Source: Stenopsyche tienmushanensis (lineage: Eukaryota; Arthropoda; Insecta; Trichoptera; Stenopsychidae). From it: DNA of 64,000 bases. The notes under the pieces are model-generated. The model made no database searches and was not told the DNA's origin. It was given only the letters and a program-made list of their open reading frames with translations. Where the stretch lies: NCBI GenBank assembly GCA_008973525.1, contig WACJ01000404.1, positions 1,302,001 to 1,366,000 of the forward strand, read 5' to 3'. This document shows, one piece after another, positions 1-11,400 of the stretch (the first letter of the stretch is position 1; every line of letters starts with the position of its first letter). The position numbers were made by a program, and so were the translations under genes.

Positions 1-3000
1 GACTCTGTGACATTTCAGCAATAGGACCCATTGTAGATCTATAAACATTCAAAATAACTTGTGTAAATACAATATTTTATTGTTATCTGAAAATTTCAAG
101 AATGCTAATCATACTATCTATTTACAAGTAAATAAATTGTTTGCTTTTAAAAATAGATTGTTAATAAAGTCTAATAATGCAAAATAACTTTTTTCTCGGA
201 TATAAATTTCATTATCAAAATCCTAAAAAATGGTTACCTAAATGCTTTTTCTCCCAAGAAACGGAGATTGTCTTCGGTTAAGGACCGGCCAGTAGCAGAT
301 CTGAATTTCACATTCAAAGCTTCAGAAACCATTCCCCATTGGACCTACAAAAATATAAAATTGTGAATATTTCTAATATGACATTTTTAAAATAAAAAAA
401 AACAATTAAACACAAGAATTATATTGATCAATTATTAGAGATGGAATAGAATCAACACTCTTAACCCTTTGCGCTCGGTTGAACCAGCAACTCGAGAGCA
501 GTCGGCTGCTCCCGCCTATTTAATGAGTTCTTTATAGTTAACTTAAAATAATTTTAGACACAATAGAACACTTTAAACTTGTATATTTTAACATTATATG
601 TATTTTCATAGTTCATTGAAGGATATTTGTTAAACATTATGTTCTATATTTTTGCTTCTTATGGTATTTTATAAAACAATCTCCAAGGTGCATTACTTGG
701 TTTGTCAACACAAGTGTCACAGCAGTAAACAGTTTGTCACCTTTGGCCAGGCCTGGTTCGTTGGGAACTAAACCTTGCAATCCCTTTTTTAGATATGTTA
801 TTTCATTCGTTATCTCTGAACTCATCTTCACTAGAAGTAGTTTTTCCGTTGTGTTCCATGCTTATTGGGCTCAGTAACTTTGAGAGAAATATTCTGATTG
901 CCAAGAAAATTTAGCTTGACTAACAGTCATATAATACATTGTGTCACTCGACACCCCAAAACATGATCCACAAAAGGCCAGGAGTAAACTCGTGAAGCGA
1001 TATTCGTTAGGCCAAACCTAAATAAACACCGTTATCGCTTAATTTACCGCATCGATCTGAGTACTGCCCGAGAGACACCAGCTCGAGTGCAAAGGGTTAA
1101 ATCAACATTCATAGAAATCTTAGTGAATTTTGATATTTCAAACTGTTTCAGTTTTAATATCTAATTTTTTTTTTAAATTGATGAACATCTTCAATAACAA
1201 AAAGTTGACAATGTCCCCAAATATTGGCTGATTCTCATTACACTATTATTAAAATGAAAGAACTACCTTATCCGGAACTGCAAAAGGTACTCTACCAGGT
1301 GCAGCAAATGCATTGTCCCATGTAACAGTAGCCCATGCATGCGGTTCTTGGTTACCATGGACGATTACTACCACTGGCAGTGACAATGTCCAAACCTAAA
1401 AGATAAAATAAATTGTTTTAAATATCTTCATATTTTTCAAAATATATGCATGTAATGCATGTATATAAGACTGATAATGCCACTTTGCAATATTGCCAAT
1501 ATGTAAATTCATTTGACCAGGTTGATAAATAAATATTTAGCCTTTCAAAACCAACTTCTGTTCAAATAAGTTTATCTAAGGAAAACATTTTGTCTTACTT
1601 TATATTATTTTAAATTAATTTCTACAATTGACACCTGACCATCTTAATCTTTTTACAAAGGTAAGCACCGATATTTATCCAAACTTTATTTAATTTAGAA
1701 TTTAAGGATGAAAAAAATAAGCATCCTTTAAAATTTGCATTGGCCGATAAACTGATAAACGATAAACTGATCAGTTCATATCAAAAAAATTGCCTAATTC
1801 ATCTGTTATGGATGATTAAGTTAGTTAATGATAACAATATAAATTTTTATAAATAATCTAAGGAGCAAGAGCATTTAAATATACCTGAAAAACAAGTTCA
1901 CCTCCTCCAACATTAAACTGACTTTGGAAAAGCAGAGAGAATTTTTCATCCATGACACTCTCTGTGCCTTTTTTTTCAGCTCGCTTTATTTTTTTCAACT
2001 GCATGTTTCTGTGTAATAAAAAATCTATTTTATTAATCTGTTAACATTAAATATGATATTTTAAAAATAAATTATAAGTAACCTAAAGCTAACACTCAGT
2101 TGACGAGAAGCTTGTTGATATTCCATTGTTCCTGTATTATTTAAGATTTCTCCACTTGCATCACCAGCTCCTTTACTTCCTACACCGCCTCCTTTTTCAT
2201 TTTTAAGAAGAGCATTAGCTTGACTTTCTGATATTATTGTCACTTTTACCTATAAATATAAGAGTATTAAATTGTATAGCTAAAAAAATAAATTATTAGT
2301 AATTAATACAAACAAAAATTAATCAATATACCTGAGGGGGAGTCATATAGACATTTAACTTGCCACCAACCAGAAGACGAACAGTAGATGTAAATCTAAA
2401 ATTTAATTCATTCAATGTATTAAAATGCAAATTTATTAAAAATTTGATGAAAAATAGACTTACCTTGTATTGGTTTTCATAACCTGTGGAGGTTGTTTTT
2501 CAATAACAAAAGTAGATGTAACAAGTGTAGATAGCAATTGCGTAGCACGAGCACTTAACCCTGGCAATAGGTCTGGAATTCCAGCAGGTTCCACTGCAAG
2601 CCTTTGACGCAACCTATCCGCCTCACGAACTTGTTGCCGAACTGACCAAATAACTTCGGCCAGTGATTCGCACCTAAAAATATTATATTTTGTAACCGAT
2701 GTAAACATGTGCAATTAAACTAATTTTAGAATATTTACCATTCCTGAATGGCATCTAAATTTGCATTGAAAGCAGCACCATTTCCAGCCAGCTGTTGTTC
2801 TCTTTTCCATCTTTAAAACAAAATATTTATCCCATAAGTCAACTACTTTATATAATAAAAATATTTTGACTCAGATTTTCTAAAATTATGACTAAAAAAA
2901 ATACCTGATTAATTCATCATCGAGGACTTTACTCTGAAGAGTATTGAGCGCTTCAATCGTATCTTTTAGCTTATCAACTAAAGCTATCCGCATTTGAATT

Positions 3001-5764
3001 AAATGAGACACCTAAAAAAATACTATTATTTTAACCTTTTTAAATTGGATTAATAATGACAAAAAATGTACACCTTTTTTCGTTAATTTTTATTAATAAA
3101 CAGTAAAATTATATAGATATTATATTTTTTTAAGATAAAAACATGAGATAAGGTCACTAGAGATAAGCTGTTAATATACTACATATTATGTTAAGACCCA
3201 CTGTAAATGTTAATTTATCCTCAAATTTCATTATAGACAGTATTTTTTTTTAGTAATGCTTTAGATTATTTTGATTTGATGATGTTCTTATAAATCCCAG
3301 AATTTATTGTAGAAAACAAGCCTTTCCAATTGCTTATCAATTCATCTCCATTCAGAGTTAATTTCATCCACTGTGCCCTATACATTTGATTTCAGCCATT
3401 TAATCAAGCTATGAGTCGTGGGGGGAAAAAACATTAGATGTTTTGAAAAAAAGCTCAGTACATATTATGGCTTAGATATTCGGAGAAATGTGAACAGTTT
3501 CTACGACACGAAGAATGTAATGGCAACTTTTTAACACATGATATCAACAGACAACAATCCACAACACGACAACTGTTCAGAGGGAGACGACAACTGGTGC
3601 AAGTGGCAGAAAGCTAAAGCTCTCAGAACGAAGCCTGAAGTGCACCCTTCTTCTTTTCGATTTTCAGTTAAAACTTGGTTCATATATTTAAAAATTATAT
3701 TTGTAATAAAATTCAAATGTTATATTGATTTAAATTAAAAATTGTGATTTGCACATCGCACCAAAGCAGTAAACTCTGATGGCAACTTTCCATGGGAAGC
3801 ACCTTATAACTCAACTATTTCCAGGCGAAAATGACTAATAAAAGAAAGAAAGAGAACTGTATTTCAAAATGTTAATAGCACGTTACCTAAATTTTAACAA
3901 ATTCTGGATAAAAATAAGATAAATTAAATTTATTGACCTTTTGATTAAGCATCTGCTCCAATTTATCCTTCTGATGTTTCATTTTAGTTTCAATCTCTTT
4001 GGATTGCGGTGTCGGGGGTTGTGTTGCCAAATGTTGAATATGAGCTAAATTTGTTAAAAGAACATAATACACACACACTAAATATAATCAGACACAGGTT
4101 TTTTAACATAATCAATAAACATATATATATATATATAACATAATAATTGCATGAAATGTTTGAATATTTGTTATCAAATTCAAGATAAATTATTATTTTC
4201 ATAAAATATGAATTCTTTATCAAATAATAATAATGTTTAATACCATTCAATTTGGAGCACTCGTGATATTGCAAAGCAAATGATTCCTGTTCTTGTTCCA
4301 TTAATCGTAATTCATTTGAAGATTCCTTTGTACGTTGGCGAAGAAGTTCAATTTGTTGTATCATCTAAAAAATTAAAATAAACATTTTTATATCAACAAT
4401 TATATTAATTGAACATATTAAAATTTAACACTAAAATTTGTTAACATATAGAAGTGTAAACACATGCAAATATACATCTGAAATATAAAATGAGAAAACT
4501 ACATATATATACATTAGTTTTATTTTGATACATTACTATTTTTTTCATGGTGTTTTTGTATTTACGTATGTTCTTATGGCGTAAGCAGGAGTAAATAAAT
4601 AAATATCAATGTAATATTGAAACCATTTAACTATTTGCGGTAGTTTGTCTACTCTCAGCCACCAAAGCTTTTTTATCGTTCCGGTTGTATGTCTGCTCTC
4701 AGCTACCACACAAGGAATCATTGCCCCGATAAATCAAAGATAACGAAACTCAATATAAAAAATGCAGTCGTTCCACACTCGTCATGCAAAACACCATGGC
4801 GAATCAGTCGCCTTGAGTGTGAAGAAATCAACAAGCTTTTGAGATACCTCACAGAATTTCAAATAAAGCTTTACAAATTATGTTTAACTGTAATTAGGCA
4901 TCCTCACTTGTTAAGATATTTTCCTAAATAATACTTCAAAATGAATCCATGAATCAATAAATCTTTTTTATCCTTTATAATCTTGCATGTTATGTATCAC
5001 TACTCTTTCAATGGGAATTAATTCCCACCAGTACAACACCTATGTCCAAATTTACGTTCGCAAAGGGTTAAAATAATATCTGACTAAAATATTCGATTTA
5101 GGTTTAAAAATAATATTTACCTCAGCTGTTGCGGTAGACTGTGTAAGTGGAGTACCAGCGCCTTGAACAAGCCTCATTTCAGTATTAAGACACTGCTTTA
5201 AGTATGTATACAAATGCATTGGATTAGAGCTGTGAAAAAAAAGCATGGTAATATAATAGACGGTCATTTTATAAATAAGCTAACATAAATGCAAAAATTT
5301 TCAATATAATAAATGCAATAAATATCCAATCTACCTGTATCTTTGACGAAACATTTTGGCTGCATCCATCAGTTTTATTTTACTAAGAAACATATCATCT
5401 GAGTTGAGAGAGGCTGCTTTTTGCTCAAGTTCTTGAATTAGGCCAACAACTAGACCAGAGACATATTGCTCATATTGAGGATTATCAAGATCAATATCAT
5501 TCCTAAAATAATAAATAAATCCAAATAATTAGATCACATGAAATAAAATGTTAGCTATTAATAAGGGCGTACTTATTAACTCCTCTAACAGAGGAAAACT
5601 CTGTAATATAAAAAATAAATATTTACCACATGTTTTCTTCAATCCATGATGCCATAAAATGGCGCACCTCAATTGGAAAATGTTCTCCATAGGTGGCCCT
5701 AATTTGTTGGAGGCTCTCAGGAGGGAGCTGCTGTGCTTTAGCCCAGAGAGCCATCTTGAATGTG
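1..5764 (-). CDS. STAT: STAT transcription factor (STAT5/Stat92E type), 3' end beyond window
   Basis: This is the JAK-activated transcription factor that dimerises and enters the nucleus. Fourteen exons are visible, all with GT-AG sites: 5627-5764 (ATG at 5752-5754), 5335-5502, 5121-5229, 4244-4364, 3938-4044, 2905-3011, 2739-2810, 2464-2673, 2332-2395, 2083-2249, 1885-2008, 1267-1395, 238-344 and 1-38. The phases join into one frame of about 550 residues. The start [10 protein letters not shown] is the usual STAT N-domain opening. Residues ~135-330 form the coiled coil (includes [11 protein letters not shown]), ~330-500 the DNA-binding domain (VEKQPPQV-like [43 protein letters not shown]) and ~500 onward the linker ([13 protein letters not shown]). 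It reads closest to vertebrate STAT5 among the mammalian paralogues. The SH2 domain and the phosphotyrosine tail lie off the left edge. The last exon (1-38) is the least certain. Two introns were enlarged by TTAA-flanked insertions. Confidence 0.96.
475..1096 (-). mobile_element. piggyBac-like element in a STAT intron, 622 bp
   Basis: TTAA flanks both ends (471-474 and 1097-1100). The termini are inverted: the left begins CCCTTTGCGCTCGG and the right, on the other strand, begins CCCTTTGCACTCGAGC. A minus-strand open frame at 637-831 ends [12 protein letters not shown], matching the C-terminal cysteine-rich end of piggyBac transposases, so this is an internally deleted copy. It lies in the intron between STAT exons 238-344 and 1267-1395. 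Confidence 0.8.
4122..4138. repeat. (AT)n microsatellite in a STAT intron
   Basis: A run of AT units between STAT exons 3938-4044 and 4244-4364. Confidence 0.85.
4631..5067. mobile_element. piggyBac-like MITE in a STAT intron
   Basis: Flanked by TTAA at 4627-4630 and 5068-5071. The left end reads CTATTTGCGG and the right end reads TTCGCAAAGGG, a diverged inverted pair of the same CCCTTTGCG type as the element at 475-1096. The interior has no recognisable transposase. It accounts for most of the 756-base intron between exons 4244-4364 and 5121-5229. Confidence 0.6.
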
Positions 5765-5954
5765 CTGAAAAAATGAGATTTATTGAGATTCTAAAAAGAG
5801 CAAATAAATTTAACGAAGGCCTTTGTCTTCAATTATTAGCTATATTATTATTATTAATCTATTATACTGCTAATAATTAATGTTATGTATAAATACTAAA
5901 ATCAAATGGATCTTGGTTTCATACTTCATATACTGTGTTTTAATAAATACCAAC

Positions 5955-6008
5955 CTTTATATAACTCGAGTCTTTAAGCTTTCAATTGTCACTTCAGCTC
6001 CTAATAAT
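5955..6008 (-). other. Probable STAT 5'-UTR exon
   Basis: On the minus strand a pyrimidine-rich tract ending in CAG precedes this 54-base segment, and an AAG/GTTGGT donor follows it. It lies just upstream of the STAT start exon, whose own acceptor (TTTTTTCAG at about 5765) leaves ten untranslated bases before the ATG. No in-frame start is needed here, so it is best read as an untranslated exon. RNA evidence would be needed to prove it. Confidence 0.5.
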
Positions 6009-6781
6009 CTGAAAAAAATAGAAAATTAAGTGTGATTAACAACCCCTATTAACAATGGAAGACTTTGTTCTGAGCAAACTGTATTTGCTATCGCGCAATT
6101 TTTCCTTAGTAGACAAACCAAGAAGTGGTTTCTCTAAGGTTATCGATGAGTATCGCATAGCTTCAGAAATTGAAACTAATCTAAAGTTTTTCATTAAAAA
6201 AAAGAAGAATGAATGAAAAACGGATATTCGTGTTTCAGCATTCAAAGAAGTTTGTAAAACATCAGCAAAGCGTGGTAAAATGGCATATGGGTACTGCACA
6301 TATTAGTGAAGAGAATAAGGTGGTGCTCATACGCACAAGTAAAGCTTTCCTCAACGAAGAAACTAAAATGCTGTTCTTAGAATACAGTGATTGCAGACAA
6401 TAAATGGGTTATGTACGACAATAAGCTACCCAAAAAGCAATGACTATCGGCGCAGCAGATATAATAAACAACCCCTAAATCAGGTTTTACTATGAAAAAG
6501 GTCCTATTGTCTGTTTAATGGGATATTCATGGTATAATTTATTTTGAATTGCTGAAATCCCGAAAAGGCCCATTTTGATTAACCGATACACGATATACCT
6601 CTAGCACATCAACGCGCAGCCTCGCACTGTTAAAATCATTTGGGTTCCCCAATAAGTAGAAGGTTTTAAATATCAATAGTGATTATTTTGTAGAATAATC
6701 TTTGTAAAAAAAATTGTTATAAAGAAAAGAATTTCATGCATAAAAACGCCTTTTAGTTTGAGTACATATGATATTATAATA

Positions 6782-8801
6782 CAGTGGAACCTCGGGTTAC
6801 GAGTTTTTCGGATTACCAAGACTCATCAATTTTTTTGTCTCAGTTTACAGGTAAAATTTCAGATTACAAGTCGCACCAGCATCGTCGTTCGGTAACATGG
6901 TTCCATCGAACCAAGTTATCAGGGCATAAACCGATGAAAGACCGTCTGATACTCTTCTTTTGTGCAAATGCGAGTGTCGACAAGAAGATGAAGTCTCTTC
7001 TGGTTTACTCTTCGGAGAACCCGTGAGCATTCAAGAGATCCAAAGTGCAAAAAGACAGGCTGCCTGTTATGAGGAGGTCAAATAGTAGGGCATGGACCGA
7101 CGAAGAGCTGTTTACCAAATGGATAGACTCTGCTCCTGGTCCTGGGATAAAAGAAAATTCTTCTTCCAATGAAAGCCATGCTAATTATGAATATTGCTTT
7201 TGCCCACACTGAGAGAGTTCAGGATAATATTTTGGAGGAGTGTAGTTTTTCCTTCCACCCAACACAACTCCTATCCTGCACCACATGGATCAATAAGTTA
7301 TCTCTAACTTCAAGAAAAATTCTTCAAGAGAAAAGTTGAAGATAGTGAACCAAAATCTAAAAAAGTAAAAGTCAGTGATGGCGAGAGTGAATCTGTTCTC
7401 CCGAGATCGATATCACTATTTTTCATAGTGATATTTTTGGGGGTCCGGAGCAAATTAATTGCATTTCCATTATTTCTCATTAATTTTGAAAACGGCAATT
7501 TAAAAATTATATTAATGAAAAATAAAACTAATCAAGAATTTAGTTTTTTCATTGAAGCTTTTTTAAAAATACAGTATTTATTAAAGCTAGAATTAATAAA
7601 CACGGCATACAATGAGCACCATCTGGAGAGAATCTTTCAGTTTCCAGTTAATTTGTTTATGTTTAGACTAAAAATACTCCTACATACACCACAATTGTAT
7701 AAATAGTACAAAAATATGTGAATTATTATTCTTCAACATCTGAGTAAATTACAATTTCGCAAATATAATGAGTTTGCACTAAACTACCAACTGATGAATC
7801 TTTAATTTGCTACAAAAATTATATAACAAAAAATGACGTTCATGGATTTCAAATTTAAATGCGAAAAATAACATATTGAAATTAGTGAAGTTTCACACTG
7901 ATATATTTTTAGATAACACAAATCGGTGTTGCAAAACATGTGCTTGCAATGTCATAATTTTTTTTGATGTGCAAATCCGAGAGGGGTCAAAAGCAACAGT
8001 CCAATATTTTTGTATTCATAAGTATAAATGAACATCGGCATCTAACATCTAAAAAATACTTTTTGCCTGTATTTTGACAACTGACATGGGATTTCTATGA
8101 AATTTTGTATTTATTTCAAATATAAAAGTTAAAATAAGTGATAAAAAATAAACATTTTTGATATCAAGAATCTGTATTAAAAAGATTAAACAAACAGAGG
8201 ATATATTGACAGATTAGACTGTAAAAGCAATTTCCAAGATGTTAATTATTAACCTTTTGCACTAGAGATCCTTTTTTGCATGGTGAACCAGCAACTCGAA
8301 ACATTTCGCAGTATTTTTGGTGAATTTCTTACCACTAATCTAAAGTATATATCTTTCAACCTTTATGAATATAATTTCTTAAATATTAGTCTCTCTAATT
8401 ATGTTGTGTGTGATCTTTCATAAAACAATTGCCAAGATGCATGCCCGGCTTGTCGGGGCAAGTATTACAATAATATATGGTTTGATATCTTTTCCGGCTT
8501 TGTTTCTTTATAAACACACTTTGCAATCCTTCTTAACTCCTGTTAGAATATTACGCAGCATTTCATTCAAGTGGATATCTTCGGAATCAGAGGTTAAAGT
8601 CGAACACGCAGTCCGGTTTGTGGTTACGGACTAATTTCAGATAAGAAAATATTATAGCTATTTGAAGGGGTGTCATGTTACACGTTATAAGATTATACAT
8701 TAGACCCCGCTTCAAAGGTACTAAACGGAGACAGTTATTTCCGTGTATCGAGTTTCTGCATCAAACCGAGTGGTGAGCGAGGTTGGACCTCTATTTTACT
8801 G
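6782..8801 (+). mobile_element. Tigger/pogo-family DNA transposon relic
   Basis: The left end CAGTGGAACCTCGGGTTACG and the right end GGTTGGACCTCTATTTTACTG are inverted copies of a Tigger-type terminus. Plus-strand frames at about 6905-7200 contain the transposase stretch KDRLILFFCANASV, then SSENP, a stop, AFKRSK and LPVMRRSN-RAW, the region preceding the second catalytic aspartate of DDE transposases. Stops and frame changes break it repeatedly. A piggyBac-like fragment (8253-8640) sits inside the right half. Confidence 0.75.
8253..8640. mobile_element. piggyBac-like fragment nested in the Tigger relic
   Basis: A TTAA at 8249-8252 is followed by CCTTTTGCACTAG. The segment then shows diverged similarity to the interior of the element at 475-1096 (shared TTTCATAAAACAAT and CAATCCTT stretches), in the same orientation. 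The right terminus was not found, so the copy is truncated. Confidence 0.55.
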
Positions 8802-9148
8802 GATCTAAAATTGGATGCGCAATAAAAGCTTCTAAGAAGAAATTTCTAATTTTATAACATAATTATTCTCTAATAAAATCCTTGGCAGTGGGCAGAAGTA
8901 CTGTCAGAAGCTCTTCAAACTTCTAAGCTCCAACAATGAATGTGTCTTACAATTCTGTAGATACATCACTCGCAGAGAAGATGATAAACATCTCGAAAAA
9001 TTAGTGATAACAGGTCACATAAAATTAGAAATATTAGAAATTTACAAGCGATGTAATTAAAACAAGCAGACGACAATATATATTTAAAAATAAGTTTCAG
9101 ATGTGAATATTAAAAATTAATAATCAGTATAAAATTATGTTTAATTAA

Positions 9149-9591
9149 CCTCTAAAGGAGTACTATCCCAGGGTCTGGGACCCCCCCTCCACTATTCAGA
9201 AAGAGCGCTCTTTTATATTGAGCTCGGAGACAGACAGAGAGAATGTAGCGCAGTTCGAGAGACAGAGATGGAGAGCTTCCCTGCATACATGGCATGATTG
9301 TATAGATCGTTAGCCCAAATTTATCGACTAATAATGATTTCGATTTCAAGTTTGTTATTTGTTTACACAAAGAAATTACTGTATATTATGTACTATCCAC
9401 AATGTTTATTTATTTAATTGCTTGCTGTTGAATGAGTCTTTGTTGAATTATCATTTCCTTCTAAAGCAGGAGCAAATGAATCAATTTCTTGTGTATCGTT
9501 TATATAAAAAAATGAGATATCAGTGTAAAGCGATTATGGCATCAACGACTTCATCGATTTTAAATTTGCTCACTCCTCAAAAGGCTAAGAG
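9149..9591. mobile_element. piggyBac-like MITE family A, copy 1
   Basis: TTAA flanks at 9145-9148 and 9592-9595. It starts CCTCTAAAGGAGTACTATCC and ends ACTCCTCAAAAGGCTAAGAG. Shares most of its length with 20846-21291 (inverted) and 27121-27629 (direct). The interior carries GA-rich blocks (GAGACAGAGA) and the phrase GATTATGGCATCAACGACTT. No intact coding sequence. Confidence 0.8.
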
Positions 9592-9608
9592 TTAACAAGA
9601 TACATTAA

Positions 9609-9930
9609 CCCGTTGATGAGTATTTTCATGTATTGGCGTTCGGATTCAAATAATACAGAAAGAAGATTCTCGCATGTTTCAACAACTCAACGTGCAAGAA
9701 TGAGACTTGGGATGGAGTGTCTCGCGTCTCATCATACACTCATACAATTTTATCAATCAATAACGATGACTCAAATTTATCAATTTCAAGCTTCAACATA
9801 TGCATTTTTTTGTTATTAAAAGGTGAAGACACTCATATGTATTGTTTATGTGTGGACAATAAGTAGTGCATATACGAATATATATCATCTACATTTATGT
9901 CACTTTAAAATTGATTCACTACTCAAAGGG
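9609..9930. mobile_element. Second TTAA-flanked MITE, adjacent to the first
   Basis: TTAA flanks at 9605-9608 and 9931-9934. Inverted ends: CCCGTTGATGAGTA on the left and CACTACTCAAAGGG on the right. It lies only 17 bases from the neighbouring element, so the two could also be one composite insertion. Confidence 0.65.
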
Positions 9931-10475
9931 TTAAGTTAATAATTCATAAGAAAATATAAAACTACAGATTTCAGGATAGTTATTTGAATCGATCTGAAAA
10001 TTATGTATTAATTACATGCACAGTGATATAAAACAAATATTTTAATAACTATTGAATTGATTTACATTGGGGTAAAAACAGATTTATCTACAATAATTTG
10101 ATTATGTCTGGATGCAGTATCCACGTCTTAAAAGCTACAATCGATATAACCTTAGATGTCATACTGGTTTTCTATGTATGAATTAATGACTAGGCTTACA
10201 TTTAATGAAAAATTGGATCAAATTCATTTTTACAATTGGTAGAGTAAATTTAGACTGTTCTAAATAAATTGAAACATTTTTGCTCTGATCTATTTTCTGT
10301 GATCAATATTAGATTGAAAATTGCATTTTTTTTTCTCCACATGTTTATCTATTAGGATTTAATGTAAAATTTCCACAAAAAGAAACTCAGACATTAAGAG
10401 CTGAATAATAATATACATTGTATTACAATAAGGGCGTTCAAATACGATTCAAAAACATAATTTGTATTAACGTAC

Positions 10476-10870
10476 CTTAACACTAATGAAGGAACAGAGA
10501 GGAGCGGCCTTTATAAAAATAAATATTTAAGATGTCAATGCGACGGAAAAGGGCGATCGGTAAATATAATGTATTGAGGCGAAAGCAGAGTATGGGAGAG
10601 GACTGAAGAGATCGCTTGGAAAAGGCCGCGCAAGTGAAGGTCGAAAGGCTCCGCCCAGATGCGAGACAATTCCAGGAAAAGCTAGTCGATGAAGTGCGCC
10701 ATCAGATAAGGGCGCGTACGCACTATACACACCCAGAAAGAAGGCGAAGTCAGCCGGGAACGAGCACAGGGTGGCGGAGGCAATCGAGAGCAACGGCTGA
10801 AGGGGCGCGCGCCCCACGCGCTGCAGGGCTGCCACTAGAGCGCCGGCGCGACGCGAACGATATCTCCGTC
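10476..10870 (-). promoter_or_regulatory. CpG-rich promoter and first non-coding exon of STAT
   Basis: This block is clearly GC- and CpG-richer than its surroundings (for example GGGCGCGCGCCCC near 10805 and GCGCCGGCGCGACGCG near 10842). On the minus strand it ends in the strong donor AAG/GTACGT at 10475-10476. That fits a first untranslated exon plus core promoter for STAT. Open frames of about 130 codons exist on both strands here, but they overlap each other and follow from the low stop frequency of GC-rich DNA. No TATA box was seen. The transcription start inside the block is not resolved. Confidence 0.55.
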
Positions 10871-11400
10871 TGCACAACGGTCTTAATCGCACCATTAACG
10901 ACCTACTTTTTGTCTCGATTCTCAACTTCTAGATTTTATTTACAATGCAATCCTCCAACATTTCTGATCTCAACATCCACTATATTCGCCTATTTTCCTT
11001 AAACGCTTATTAAAAAAAAATTATCACATTATAAGATTTTGAAAAAAATAAAATCTTCATATTTAATAATACAAATTAATTGTTAATTCTACGTATTATT
11101 ACGTGTGTGCGAATCAATATATATATTCCCATGACTATTAAAATATATATATATACATGAAGAGTAACCATTTAACATATTTTTTAAATTATACAAATTT
11201 GTTAGATACAAAATAATTGAACTATATTTCTTCAATATGTCGAAGCTAGTTTTATCCTAAATAAATCCGTTTTATAAATTCGAGATATCAAATTATTATT
11301 TTTAGGTGGTAGCATTGACGCATGCGCAATCAATGTGCAATTCGGTTCGATCGACTCTTTGACGTCTGTCAAAACTTTGACCCCCTTGATTGCATTAAAC
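10871..11400. promoter_or_regulatory. Divergent STAT / CALML4 promoter interval
   Basis: The CpG-rich STAT leader and the CALML4 start codon lie about 500 bases apart, transcribed away from each other. Just upstream of the CALML4 ATG are a GCATGCGCA motif (11320-11328), resembling an NRF-1 half palindrome, and TGACGTCT (about 11360), resembling a CRE. No TATA box is evident. The middle (10.99-11.28 kb) is AT-rich. Shared regulation is an inference from the layout. Confidence 0.45.

Larger units (their letters stand above)
6009..10475 (-). other. Putative STAT intron 1, filled with transposons
   Basis: If the donor at 10475 and the acceptor at about 6009 are joined, this is a 4.4-kb intron in the STAT 5' UTR. 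It holds a 2-kb Tigger relic with a piggyBac-like piece inside it, then two adjacent TTAA-flanked elements at 9149-9591 and 9609-9930. The remainder (about 6.0-6.78 kb, 8.8-9.1 kb and 9.93-10.47 kb) is AT-rich with nothing recognisable. Confidence 0.45.

Noticed and set aside
4122..4138. AT repeat as a CRISPR-like or structured array
   Set aside because: It is a simple microsatellite with no spacers.
10527..11002. Open frames of about 130 codons on both strands near the STAT promoter
   Set aside because: They overlap each other in a CpG-rich block, where stop codons are rare, and neither resembles a protein family.
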